A DNA stretch of 13,252 bases, taken from positions 1-13,252 of the forward strand of contig JBHIEG010000039.1 in assembly GCA_046760505.1 (NCBI GenBank). The letters are read 5' to 3'. Of this stretch, positions 5,242 to 12,602 are shown piece after piece. The position numbers and the translations under genes are program-made. The notes beneath the pieces are model-generated. The model saw only the letters and a list, made by a program, of their open reading frames with translations, was not told where the DNA came from and searched no databases. Each line of letters begins with the position of its first letter. Positions within the stretch are counted from its first letter, which is position 1. The stretch comes from CAYFZR01 sp046760505 [NCBI: Candidatus Hydrothermarchaeota archaeon] (lineage in GTDB: Archaea > CAYFZR01).

Positions 5242-6143
5242 AGATGTCTGAAATTCCATTGGAAGAATACTTTGCAAAGGGACATAGAGCCTGCCAAGGC
5301 TGTGGGGTAACTATCGCAGTTAGGCTTGCAATGAAGGTAATCGGGAAAAATTCCATCATTCCCTGCGCCACAAGTTGTTTAGAGATTGTATCCACGCCCT
5401 TTCCTGAAACTGCATGGGAAGTTCCATGGATTCATGCAGCCTTTGAATGTGCAGCCGCTGTTTCTTCAGGCATAACAAGAGGCATAGATGTCTTGATGAG
5501 AAAGGGAAAATGGAAGGGTGAAAAACCTAAAATCGTTGCCTTTGCGGGAGATGGAGGTACTTTTGACATTGGGCTTCAAGCTCTTTCCGGCTCATTAGAG
5601 AGAGGAGACGACTTCACATACATTTGTCTGGACAACGAGGCTTATATGAACACAGGGATTCAAAGATCCGGTGGTACCCCCTATGGGGCTTGGACCACGA
5701 CAAGTCCGCCGGGAAAATTGAAGATAGGCAAGGAAGAGTGGAAAAAAGATCTCGCTGCAATCGTAGCTGCGCATCATATACCCTACCTCGCTACCGCAGG
5801 TATAGCACAACCAATGGATCTCCTCACCAAGGTAAAGAAAGCAGTTGAAACGGAAGGACCGAGTTTCATACACATTCAATGCCCATGTCCAACGGGATGG
5901 AGATTTGAACCACATCAAACCGTTATTATAGCCAGAATGGCTGTTCAGACAGGAATGTGGGTCTTGTACGAAGTAGTGAACGGCGAGATGAATCTAACTT
6001 ATCACATAAGATCTAGGAGACCGGTTAAAGATTATTTGAGGGCTCAGGGAAGGTTTAAGCATCTCTCAGATGAGGATATAAACTACATCGATGAGATCGT
6101 AGAGAGAAGATACAAAGAGTTATCAGAGAAGAGACTTATATAA
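5238..6143 (+). CDS. porB: Pyruvate:ferredoxin oxidoreductase, beta subunit
   Basis: The 301-residue beta subunit holds the diphosphate-binding half of the TPP site and one [4Fe-4S] cluster. TPP motif: G104-D-G-G with N133 about 30 residues later (D-N-E-A-Y-M-N-T-G-I-Q). Cluster ligands by family pattern: C19 and C22 (A-C-Q-G-C-G), C47, and C217 in C-P-T-G-W. The C-terminal region (A-V-Q-T-G-M-W-V-L-Y-E-V, then R-P-V-K-D-Y-L-R-A-Q-G-R-F) is typical of PorB. The start ATG overlaps the porA stop. With porA, porG and porD it completes the enzyme. Its last 21 bases overlap the 3' end of the radical SAM gene on the other strand, so the two transcripts must run into each other. Confidence 0.94.
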   Translation: MKMSEIPLEEYFAKGHRACQGCGVTIAVRLAMKVIGKNSIIPCATSCLEIVSTPFPETAWEVPWIHAAFECAAAVSSGITRGIDVLMRKGKWKGEKPKIVAFAGDGGTFDIGLQALSGSLERGDDFTYICLDNEAYMNTGIQRSGGTPYGAWTTTSPPGKLKIGKEEWKKDLAAIVAAHHIPYLATAGIAQPMDLLTKVKKAVETEGPSFIHIQCPCPTGWRFEPHQTVIIARMAVQTGMWVLYEVVNGEMNLTYHIRSRRPVKDYLRAQGRFKHLSDEDINYIDEIVERRYKELSEKRLI

Positions 6144-7229
6144 ACCCAGAAGGTGGAGATTCCCCACGTGGACGTTATTTAAATATTTCTTAGAAGTCTC
6201 CAGACATTTCTTAACCTGCGAGAATGGAGTAACAGATAGATCCTTCATGTAAAATTGAGGGTGAAACACAAGAAGACTGTAAGGTATATCTCGATCAAGG
6301 TCTGATATGAATCTTGCAATACCCTCCACTTCCTTTTCATCTACGTATCCTGGCACAAGTAAAGTCGTTGCAGTGAGCAGTGGAACCTCCTTTCTTTCTT
6401 CATAGAAGTTGTGGTATATCATCTCGAAGTTTTTGTAGGCCTCTTCGTTAGAAACACCTGATAAAGCAAGACTTAGGGTAGGGGAAAAGGTTTTTAGATC
6501 AAACTTGATAATACCTCCACTCTCCAATGAGATTTTGGCTAATTTTTTCACCAAATTTTTGTTACCACAACCATTCCATTCCATACAAATTCTTACTAGT
6601 CTATCAGCCTCTTCTAAAATCTTCCTAGATGCTCTAATTACAAAAGGAAGCTGAGGCTCAGGAGAGCCCCCAAAATAACAGACACAACTTATTTTACCGT
6701 TACTCTTAATTTTATGAGTAAAATCGGATATATCGACCAGTTGGGAGTTTTCCAAATTTTTATGAGAGTAATTTTGACAGAACAGGCAACTGAAATTACA
6801 TCCATAGAAAAAAACAGCGTAATTATAGTATCCTAGCTCGCCGGATTTTCTGTAACTGTACTTTGGATATCCTCTTCCAGTTGCAGGACAGAACCATGCA
6901 GCGCAGCAATTAGTTATGTGTGGATCCAGATACGAGTACAGGAGAGCCCTATTCCCGCTTACTTCTGAGTGGAATTTCCCATTCTTGTTCCATCTGAGTC
7001 CACAGTATCCTCTCTTCCCTTCACTGATCCTGCATTTATTAGAGCATAAATTGCAAGATATTCCTTTTTCTCTTGGAGGCATTATTGGGAGATCGTATGG
7101 AAGCCTTGCATTTTGATGACTCTCTATTATGTAAGGAAGTGCTTCTTCACTTGATCGGATACAATCAGCACATATGCCCAGAATTTTAGAAACACTAACT
7201 TCTCTGCCGCATATTCGACATCTTCTCAT
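6123..7229 (-). CDS. Radical SAM protein, AmrS/PflA-activase group, with N-terminal zinc ribbon
   Basis: A 368-residue radical SAM protein of the COG1180 kind. The cluster motif is C144-x3-C148-x2-C151 in G-C-N-F-S-C-L-F-C-Q-N, followed by a G-G-S-P-E-P segment that takes the place of the usual SAM-binding G-G-E/P motif. The C-terminal half has K-F-D-L-K, L-V-P-G-Y-V-D-E-K-E-V and F-H-P-Q-F-Y-M-K-D, shared with AmrS-type proteins. Ahead of the core lie a CxxC-CxxC ribbon (C4, C7, C20, C23) and a second cysteine cluster (C59, C62, C66, C76 with G-Y-C-G-L-R) common in this group. The other AmmeMemoRadiSam partners are not in the window, and the substrate is unknown. It follows nfeD by 15 bases on the same strand, probably co-transcribed. 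A weak AAGGA lies about 10 bases before the ATG. It should not be called a pyruvate formate-lyase activase without a partner lyase. Confidence 0.82.
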   Translation of the reverse strand: MRRCRICGREVSVSKILGICADCIRSSEEALPYIIESHQNARLPYDLPIMPPREKGISCNLCSNKCRISEGKRGYCGLRWNKNGKFHSEVSGNRALLYSYLDPHITNCCAAWFCPATGRGYPKYSYRKSGELGYYNYAVFFYGCNFSCLFCQNYSHKNLENSQLVDISDFTHKIKSNGKISCVCYFGGSPEPQLPFVIRASRKILEEADRLVRICMEWNGCGNKNLVKKLAKISLESGGIIKFDLKTFSPTLSLALSGVSNEEAYKNFEMIYHNFYEERKEVPLLTATTLLVPGYVDEKEVEGIARFISDLDRDIPYSLLVFHPQFYMKDLSVTPFSQVKKCLETSKKYLNNVHVGNLHLLGLYKSLL

Positions 7230-7244
7230 GGATTAATTTTCCTT

Positions 7245-8510
7245 TCAATCACTTAAAGACCTTTGCCTTCTTACGTATAGCCTAAGTCCCTTGATATCTT
7301 CTACGACAACAGGAGTATCTTTTTCTATATCCCCCTCTAGGGATATGGCTTTCCAAATTTCTCCATGAATCTTGACCTCGCCCTCTGGTTTCAGTGGGGT
7401 TATGGTGATTCCTTCAAGCCCAACCATTCCCTCTCTTCCAGTAGTAGGTTTTCTTTTGAATGTTCTTATTACCGCTCCCAAAACAAGGATAAAGAAGCCG
7501 GCCGTTACAATTACGCTGGCCAATATCAAGTTGAAGGATACTTTGATGAATGGTTCTTTTTCTACATTAGGTAGTAACAAAGAACCCAGTATTAGAGATA
7601 TTATGCCCCCTACGGTTAAAGCACCGTAGGTAGGTGTGAGGAGTTCTGCAATGAATAAAATCAACGCAAAGATTATTAACGCTATTCCAGCCTTGTTCAT
7701 GCTTAAAACATTAAAGGACCATAGGGCTAGAATTATGCATAAACCGCCAAGAACTCCGGGTATCGTAGCACCAGGATTTGAAAGCTCTAATATTATACCA
7801 TAGATTCCTATCATAAAGAGTACGTATGCCACGTTTGGATTCGATAGGGTGTGGAGAATTTGTTGGCGCAGAGTCATCTCCTTGTACGTTAATCTTAGAT
7901 CTTTGGTGCTCAAGGTAATGTTCTCACCCTTTACACTAACATTTCTGTTATCTATCTTCTCTAATAAGACAGTTGTATTATCAGCGATTAATTCTATTAC
8001 GTTGAATTTTAATGCTTCTTCTGGAGTCGCAGACATGGATTTCCTTACTGCATACTCTGCCCAAGTGACGTTTCTGTGGTGTCTTTCTGCAAGAGCCTTC
8101 ATATAGGATGCAAAGTGTTCCGTTATTTTTTCAGGCACCTCTCCCTGACCCGTAATCTCTACTGGATGTGCTGCCCCTATTGTAGTGCCAGGAGCCATGG
8201 CGGCTATATGACTTGACATGAGAATAAATGTTCCCGCTGAAGCGGCTCTCGCGCCTGAAGGATAAACGTAAACTACCACAGGAGAATCGGAAGATTCTAT
8301 ATCTTTTACAATTTCCATCATAGAATCGCCCAATCCTCCAGGCGTATCTATTCTGATTATAATTATGTAATTCTCCTCTAAAAGAGATAGGTGGACGTAT
8401 TCTGCCACGGTAGGATCTATTACTCCTTTTACATCCAGTACTAATCCCTGCTTTCCAAAGACAGGAGCCATTATGAGCAGAATTATAAAGAGTATTAATC
8501 TCCTTCTCAT
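7245..8510 (-). CDS. nfeD: NfeD-type membrane serine protease (1510-N/ClpP-class with C-terminal OB domain)
   Basis: A 421-residue protein with the full long-NfeD layout. Residues 4-19 are a signal peptide or anchor. A ClpP/SppA-like protease domain (about 22-180) has I-D-T-P-G-G (54-59), the nucleophile S91 in A-A-S-A-G-T, and a lysine K128 in P-E-K-I-T that aligns with the Ser-Lys dyad of the Pyrococcus PH1510 protease. About five membrane helices follow (227-242, 250-268, 274-291, 296-313, 326-348), then the NfeD OB-fold domain (about 355-416). Family members are thought to cleave membrane proteins such as stomatin; no stomatin gene is in the window. The ATG has no Shine-Dalgarno but lies about 25 bases from a TATA element, so it is probably leaderless. 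Expected location: membrane, with protease domain outside and OB domain inside. Confidence 0.92.
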   Translation of the reverse strand: MRRRLILFIILLIMAPVFGKQGLVLDVKGVIDPTVAEYVHLSLLEENYIIIIRIDTPGGLGDSMMEIVKDIESSDSPVVVYVYPSGARAASAGTFILMSSHIAAMAPGTTIGAAHPVEITGQGEVPEKITEHFASYMKALAERHHRNVTWAEYAVRKSMSATPEEALKFNVIELIADNTTVLLEKIDNRNVSVKGENITLSTKDLRLTYKEMTLRQQILHTLSNPNVAYVLFMIGIYGIILELSNPGATIPGVLGGLCIILALWSFNVLSMNKAGIALIIFALILFIAELLTPTYGALTVGGIISLILGSLLLPNVEKEPFIKVSFNLILASVIVTAGFFILVLGAVIRTFKRKPTTGREGMVGLEGITITPLKPEGEVKIHGEIWKAISLEGDIEKDTPVVVEDIKGLRLYVRRQRSLSD

Positions 8511-8532
8511 ATAGGAACTTTAAAATATTGAG

Positions 8533-8542
8533 TATATATTTA
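8533..8542. promoter_or_regulatory. Shared TATA element between nfeD and rfcS
   Basis: TATATATTTA lies 16-25 bases ahead of the rfcS ATG and 23-32 bases ahead of the divergent nfeD ATG. Neither start has a Shine-Dalgarno, so leaderless transcription both ways from this nearly palindromic TATA stretch is plausible. A second A/T element at 8520-8528 (TTTAAAATA) could serve one direction instead. Confidence 0.5.
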
Positions 8543-8557
8543 TGTTTAGTGTTCAAA

Positions 8558-9514
8558 ATGGATATCCCTTGGACGGAAAAATACAGACCAAAGCGGCTTT
8601 CTGAAATTGTAGGTCAAGAGGAGATTGTGAAAAGACTGGAAACCTATGTGAAACTAAGAAATCTACCACATTTACTCTTTGCAGGAGGAGCCGGAGTAGG
8701 AAAAACTACATGTGCTTTAGTTCTTGCGAGAGAATTTTTTGGAGAAGAGTGGCACAGAAATTTTTTGGAATTAAATGCAAGCGACGAACGCGGGATAGAT
8801 GTTGTTAGAAATAAAATTAAGGACTTTGCTAGGACCATACCTCTCGGGGAGCACGGTTTCAAGATAATTTTTTTGGACGAGAGCGATGCTTTAACGCCGG
8901 ATGCTCAGAATGCTCTGAGGAGAACAATGGAGAGATATACGGCTACTTGCAGGTTTATTCTTTCCTGTAACTATTCTAGTAAAATTATACCTCCTATTCA
9001 ATCTAGATGCGCCTTGTTTAGGTTTAGGCCACTGAATTCTGAAGATATGACAAAAAGACTTAAATATATAGCGGAAAAAGAAGGAGTAAAGCTTGAAGAT
9101 GGCGCCATTGAAGCGACCATTTACATATCAGAGGGGGATATGAGGATGGCGATAAACATACTGCAAGCAGTATCTTCATTTGGAGAGACAGTAAATGCTG
9201 AGAAGGTTTATGAGATAGCAGGTACGGCGAGACCAGCAGATATAAGAGATATGATCAAACTGGCCTTACAAGGTAATTTTATGGGGGCCAAAGAAAAATT
9301 GGAGAATTTACTCACGAATTACGGAGTTTCAGGTTTAGACGTTATCAAACAAATCCACAAGGAACTCTTCAACCTAGATATACCCGATAAATTGAAGATT
9401 TTGATGCTTGATAAGACTGGAGAATTCGAATTTAGGCTGGTTGAGGGGAGCAATGAGAGAATACAACTTGAGGCATTGCTGGCGAATTTTGCTCTCTTAG
9501 GTAAAGGTGGTTGA
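8558..9514 (+). CDS. rfcS: Replication factor C small subunit (clamp loader)
   Basis: A 318-residue AAA+ ATPase subunit that, with RfcL, loads the PCNA ring onto primed DNA. It opens P-W-T-E-K-Y-R-P-K, the standard RFC start. Walker A is G43-G-A-G-V-G-K-T-T (usual form G-P-P-G-T-G-K-T-T), Walker B is F-L-D-E-S-D (105-110; usually D-E-A-D), sensor 1 is S-C-N-Y-S-S-K (136-142), and the arginine-finger S-R-C is at 149-151. Catalytic lysine, acidic pair and arginine are all kept. No intein is present and the length is normal. I chose ATG 8558 as the family start; an in-frame TTG at 8528 would add ten hydrophobic residues and overlaps the TATA box. It is probably leaderless. Its stop overlaps the next gene by 8 bases. 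No rfcL is in the window. Confidence 0.96.
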   Translation: MDIPWTEKYRPKRLSEIVGQEEIVKRLETYVKLRNLPHLLFAGGAGVGKTTCALVLAREFFGEEWHRNFLELNASDERGIDVVRNKIKDFARTIPLGEHGFKIIFLDESDALTPDAQNALRRTMERYTATCRFILSCNYSSKIIPPIQSRCALFRFRPLNSEDMTKRLKYIAEKEGVKLEDGAIEATIYISEGDMRMAINILQAVSSFGETVNAEKVYEIAGTARPADIRDMIKLALQGNFMGAKEKLENLLTNYGVSGLDVIKQIHKELFNLDIPDKLKILMLDKTGEFEFRLVEGSNERIQLEALLANFALLGKGG

Positions 9515-10421
9515 AATAACAATTTCAGGGCTCTCCTTCTCAAGGGAAATGGTAGAGAAGAACATACTTGTTATGGGGAAGGTAGACTATGAAGCCAGCC
9601 TTAAGATCTACAAAAAGGTGGGAGAAACGGGTTATGACAGGATAGCCTTCATAGGCAAGCGTGACTTGATAAAAACTCTTCCATGCGATTTGAGAATTTC
9701 ATGGCGAGAAATAAAAAATGATTCAATTATCGTTCCCATAGATTACTTTGAGATGAGCGAGTTTGAGTCATTGTATCATGCTGCGGCGGGATACCATCCT
9801 TCTTTTGAGGAATTAAAAATCTTGGAAAGAATACTTAATACTCTAAAAGAAAAGGGAAAAAACAAAGCCCAAGATTTTCAGGATATTGCTGAGGAGATTC
9901 TTGAAAGCGAAGGCGGCAGTGCAATTGAGAAAATAGTAATAAAATTAGTCGGCGGAGCTACGGAACGCTTATCTTGTGTACTGGGTGACGAAAGAGGACT
10001 GGAAAAAATGAAAGGAGACATTGTGATAGACGCTACGGAATTACCGGGTACCGGACAGAGAGCAATGCTTTTTACGCTCGCGAGCAGAATCCCTGCCTCG
10101 AATCTAGTAGTTTTTTTTGATAGGGGTGAAGTGCTCGCAGAAACCTCTCCATTCATAAGTTACGATTATACAATATTCAATGAATTGAGAAGGAGAAATA
10201 TTTTCTTTTTCCTGATCATAGAAAGCCTTGAGGGTATTCCAAAGATAATTCTGGATCAATTCAGGTATCATCTCGTAGGAAGGTTAAAAAAATTTGAGGT
10301 ATCTATACTTAGGGATTTCTACAAAATGGAAGCCAAGTTAGCTGATATAATTCTAGACCTCCCAGAAGGAGTCTTTTTGTTATTCAAGGATAATAAGTTC
10401 ATAGACGTTGTAGAGGTGTAA
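9507..10421 (+). CDS. HerA/FtsK-like protein with degenerate ATPase motifs (pseudo-ATPase)
   Basis: A 304-residue protein I could not name by simple recognition; its motif order suggests a decayed HerA-type RecA-fold ATPase. A strand N-I-L-V-M leads to G24-K-V-D-Y-E-A-S31, which occupies the place and length of the P-loop G-x4-G-K-S but lacks the second G and the K. Near 170-195, G-D-I-V-I-D-A-T-E-L-P and L-F-T-L-A-S-R-I resemble the HerA segment before Walker B; L-V-V-F-F-D-R (200-206) keeps the aspartate but has R where E is usual. Residues 227-260 (L-R-R-R-N-I-F-F-F-L-I-I-E-S-L-E-G-I-P, then G-R-L) resemble the HerA sensor region, with E-S in place of T-Q. There are no membrane segments. 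The start is GTG 9507, overlapping rfcS by 8 bases; an ATG at 9549 preceded by AAGGGAA is possible. The overlap suggests a role tied to the clamp loader, which is inference. Confidence 0.55.
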   Translation: MVEITISGLSFSREMVEKNILVMGKVDYEASLKIYKKVGETGYDRIAFIGKRDLIKTLPCDLRISWREIKNDSIIVPIDYFEMSEFESLYHAAAGYHPSFEELKILERILNTLKEKGKNKAQDFQDIAEEILESEGGSAIEKIVIKLVGGATERLSCVLGDERGLEKMKGDIVIDATELPGTGQRAMLFTLASRIPASNLVVFFDRGEVLAETSPFISYDYTIFNELRRRNIFFFLIIESLEGIPKIILDQFRYHLVGRLKKFEVSILRDFYKMEAKLADIILDLPEGVFLLFKDNKFIDVVEV

Positions 10422-10423
10422 CT

Positions 10424-11353
10424 TTGAGGAGCATCTTATCGGTTTTAGACTACAAGGATGTATTATTTGATCTGCTAAATTTTTCTAAATTTTTGAAAGA
10501 ACACAAGTTTCAGGAATTATTGAAGGGTAAAAGCCTTGGGATGATATTCGAAAAGCCTTCTACTCGCACAAGAGTCTCATTTGAAGTAGCAATGACCCAA
10601 CTAGGTGGTCATGCGCTGAATCTTTCTCCCGGAGATTTACAGCTTGCAAGAGGAGAATCAATAGAGGATACTGCAAGAACCTTAAGCAGATACGTCGATG
10701 CAATAATGATTAGGGCTAAGAAACATGAAAATTTGGAGCTTTTTGCTGAATACTCAGGCGTTCCTGTTATCAACGGCTTAACTGAAAGAGAACATCCATG
10801 CCAGGCTCTTGCAGATCTATTTACAATAAGAGAACACAAAGGTTTCGAATGCAAACTGGTCTGGATCGGAGATGCAAATAATGTTTGCAATTCTTTAATG
10901 CTTGGCTCATCTATTTTAGGCATGGATATGGTAGTTTCGTCCCCTAAGAAATACAAACCAAGACCAGAGATTTTCAATATTGCTAAAAAACTCTCAAAAG
11001 AGACTGGAGGAAAAATAGCGTATATAGAAAACCCAAAAGAAGCAATAAAAGATGCAGACATAGTTTATACAGATGTATGGGTGAGCATGGGAGACGAAGA
11101 AGAATACGAAGATAGAATCATCGCCTTTAAACAATATCAGGTTAATAAAGATCTCTTAGAACATGCTAAGGATGATTACATATTCATGCATTGCCTCCCT
11201 GCTCAGAGGGGACTGGAAGTAACTGACGATATAATCGATGGAAAAAATTCGGTTGTATTCGATCAGGCTGAAAACCGGCTTCATACCCAAAAGGCTTTAT
11301 TAGTATATGTGATGCTTGGAAGGCAGGCAGTAAGGAGGTTTTTGCATGGGTAA
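10424..11353 (+). CDS. argF: Ornithine carbamoyltransferase
   Basis: Transfers the carbamoyl group from carbamoyl phosphate to ornithine to make citrulline (arginine synthesis, cytoplasm). The 309-residue length is typical. Carbamoyl-phosphate site: S46-T-R-T-R50 and H124-P-C-Q127. Ornithine side: D217-V-W-V-S-M-G223, the S-M-G signature separating OTCase from aspartate carbamoyltransferase, and H256-C-L-P-A260. The start is TTG 10424, preceded by GAGGTG (10413-10418), giving the usual M-R-S-I-L-S-V-L-D opening; the gap from the preceding stop is 2 bases. It overlaps leuC by 8 bases. Other transcarbamylases (putrescine, N-acetyl- or succinyl-ornithine) are less likely given the S-M-G and H-C-L-P motifs. 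No other arg genes are present. Confidence 0.94.
   Translation: MRSILSVLDYKDVLFDLLNFSKFLKEHKFQELLKGKSLGMIFEKPSTRTRVSFEVAMTQLGGHALNLSPGDLQLARGESIEDTARTLSRYVDAIMIRAKKHENLELFAEYSGVPVINGLTEREHPCQALADLFTIREHKGFECKLVWIGDANNVCNSLMLGSSILGMDMVVSSPKKYKPRPEIFNIAKKLSKETGGKIAYIENPKEAIKDADIVYTDVWVSMGDEEEYEDRIIAFKQYQVNKDLLEHAKDDYIFMHCLPAQRGLEVTDDIIDGKNSVVFDQAENRLHTQKALLVYVMLGRQAVRRFLHG
11332..11340 (+). promoter_or_regulatory. Strong Shine-Dalgarno of leuC
   Basis: AAGGAGGTT inside the end of argF, five bases ahead of ATG 11346: the longest anti-SD match in the window. It fixes the leuC start rather than the ATG at 11358. Confidence 0.8.
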
Positions 11354-12602
11354 GACGATGGCTGAGAAGATACTTAGCAAAAAATCTGGAAGAGATGCTT
11401 ATGCCGGAGATATAGTGCTCGCCGATGTAGATTTCGCCATGGGTCAAGACGGTACTACTCCTCTGGCGATAAAGTCATTCAACGAAATGAATGGAAAAGA
11501 AGTATGGAATGGGGAAAAAATCGCATTTGTAATCGACCATAGTGCGCCAAGCCCAAACGAAAAAATATCATCTCTCCATAAAATGATGAGAGACTTCGCA
11601 AAAAAAAACAGGATTAGTGTTTACGACATAGGCTCTGGAATATGCCATCAGGTAATTGTAGAAAATGGCCATGTACTTCCTGGCTCACTCGTAGTTGGTG
11701 CAGATTCTCATACTTGCACCTATGGTGCATTAGGAGCCTTTTCCACAGGTATTGGAAGCACTGACATGGCTGCGGTATTCATATCAGGGAAATTATGGTT
11801 TAAGGTACCGGAAACCATAAAGTTTACTATCAACGGAAACTTACAGGCAGGAGTTTACTCAAAGGATCTTATTTTATATTTGATTGGTAAAATGGGAAGC
11901 GATGGTGCAACATATATGGCTTTGGAATTTGAGGGGGACACTATTTCTTCTTTAAGCATGGATGCAAGAATGACTATTTGTAACATGGCAGTTGAGATGG
12001 GTGCCAAGACAGGAATGATAAAGGCGGATGAAAAGACGATAGAATGGCTGAGAAAAAGAACTTCTAAAAATTTTGAGGTTATAGATAGCGATGATGACGG
12101 TAGCTTTAACAAAGTAATAGAAGTTAATGCCTCTGATATTTCTCCTATGATTTCTTGCCCACATGCAGTAGATAACGTTAGACCTGTAGAAGATGTAGAA
12201 GGAATTGAAATAAACCAAGCCTTTTTGGGAACCTGTACCAACGGAAGACTTGAAGATTTAACCATAGCCGCGAAAATATTGAAAGATAAAAAAATAGATG
12301 AAAATGTAAGGATGATCGTTGCTCCAGCCTCGAGAGAGGTATTGATAAGGGGAATGGAAACAGGAATCATCCAAGAACTAATAAGGGCTGGTGCATGTCT
12401 AATATCGCCAGGATGCGGTCCGTGCGTGGGAACGCATCTTGGAATCCCGAGCGATGGAGAGAATGTTATATCTACGGCGAATAGAAACTTTAAGGGAAGA
12501 ATGGGTAACAGCAATTCATTTATATATCTCGCATCTCCCGCAACAGTAGCGATCTCAGCACTTCATGGAGAAATAAGAGATCCGAGAGAGGAGATAAAAT
12601 GA
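11346..12602 (+). CDS. leuC: 3-isopropylmalate/homoaconitate-type dehydratase, large subunit
   Basis: Large subunit of the aconitase-family isomerase of leucine synthesis (2- to 3-isopropylmalate) or of homologous 2-oxoacid elongation (homoaconitase). The 418-residue length fits the archaeal LeuC/HacA branch. Signatures: V-D-F-A-M-G-Q-D-G-T-T (28-38), D-H-S-A-P-S-P-N (64-71), D-S-H-T-C-T-Y-G-A (120-128), F-S-T-G-I-G-S-T-D, and the three [4Fe-4S] ligands C297 (G-T-C-T-N-G-R), C357 and C360 (G-C-G-P-C-V-G). The start at ATG 11346 is supported by a strong Shine-Dalgarno. It overlaps argF by 8 bases and leuD by 4. Sequence alone does not separate isopropylmalate isomerase from homoaconitase in archaea, and no leuA, leuB or lys/aks genes are here to decide. 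Confidence 0.9.
   Translation: MGKTMAEKILSKKSGRDAYAGDIVLADVDFAMGQDGTTPLAIKSFNEMNGKEVWNGEKIAFVIDHSAPSPNEKISSLHKMMRDFAKKNRISVYDIGSGICHQVIVENGHVLPGSLVVGADSHTCTYGALGAFSTGIGSTDMAAVFISGKLWFKVPETIKFTINGNLQAGVYSKDLILYLIGKMGSDGATYMALEFEGDTISSLSMDARMTICNMAVEMGAKTGMIKADEKTIEWLRKRTSKNFEVIDSDDDGSFNKVIEVNASDISPMISCPHAVDNVRPVEDVEGIEINQAFLGTCTNGRLEDLTIAAKILKDKKIDENVRMIVAPASREVLIRGMETGIIQELIRAGACLISPGCGPCVGTHLGIPSDGENVISTANRNFKGRMGNSNSFIYLASPATVAISALHGEIRDPREEIK

Noticed and set aside
6123-7229. Pyruvate formate-lyase activating enzyme functioning with the por genes
   Set aside because: There is no formate-lyase gene, the gene faces the other way, and the cysteine-rich N-terminus fits the AmrS-like group better; adjacency to porB is tail-to-tail.
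8131-8556. Minus-strand open frame of 141 codons overlapping the start of nfeD
   Set aside because: Out of frame with the conserved NfeD protease domain, with biased serine/arginine/glycine content; a shadow frame.
8528-8557. TTG start extending RfcS by ten residues
   Set aside because: The extension overlaps the TATA element and adds residues not found in RFC proteins; ATG 8558 matches the family.
11855-12514. Minus-strand open frame of 219 codons inside leuC
   Set aside because: It lies wholly antisense to a well-conserved gene, is low-complexity rich in S, I and P, and has no promoter or ribosome site.
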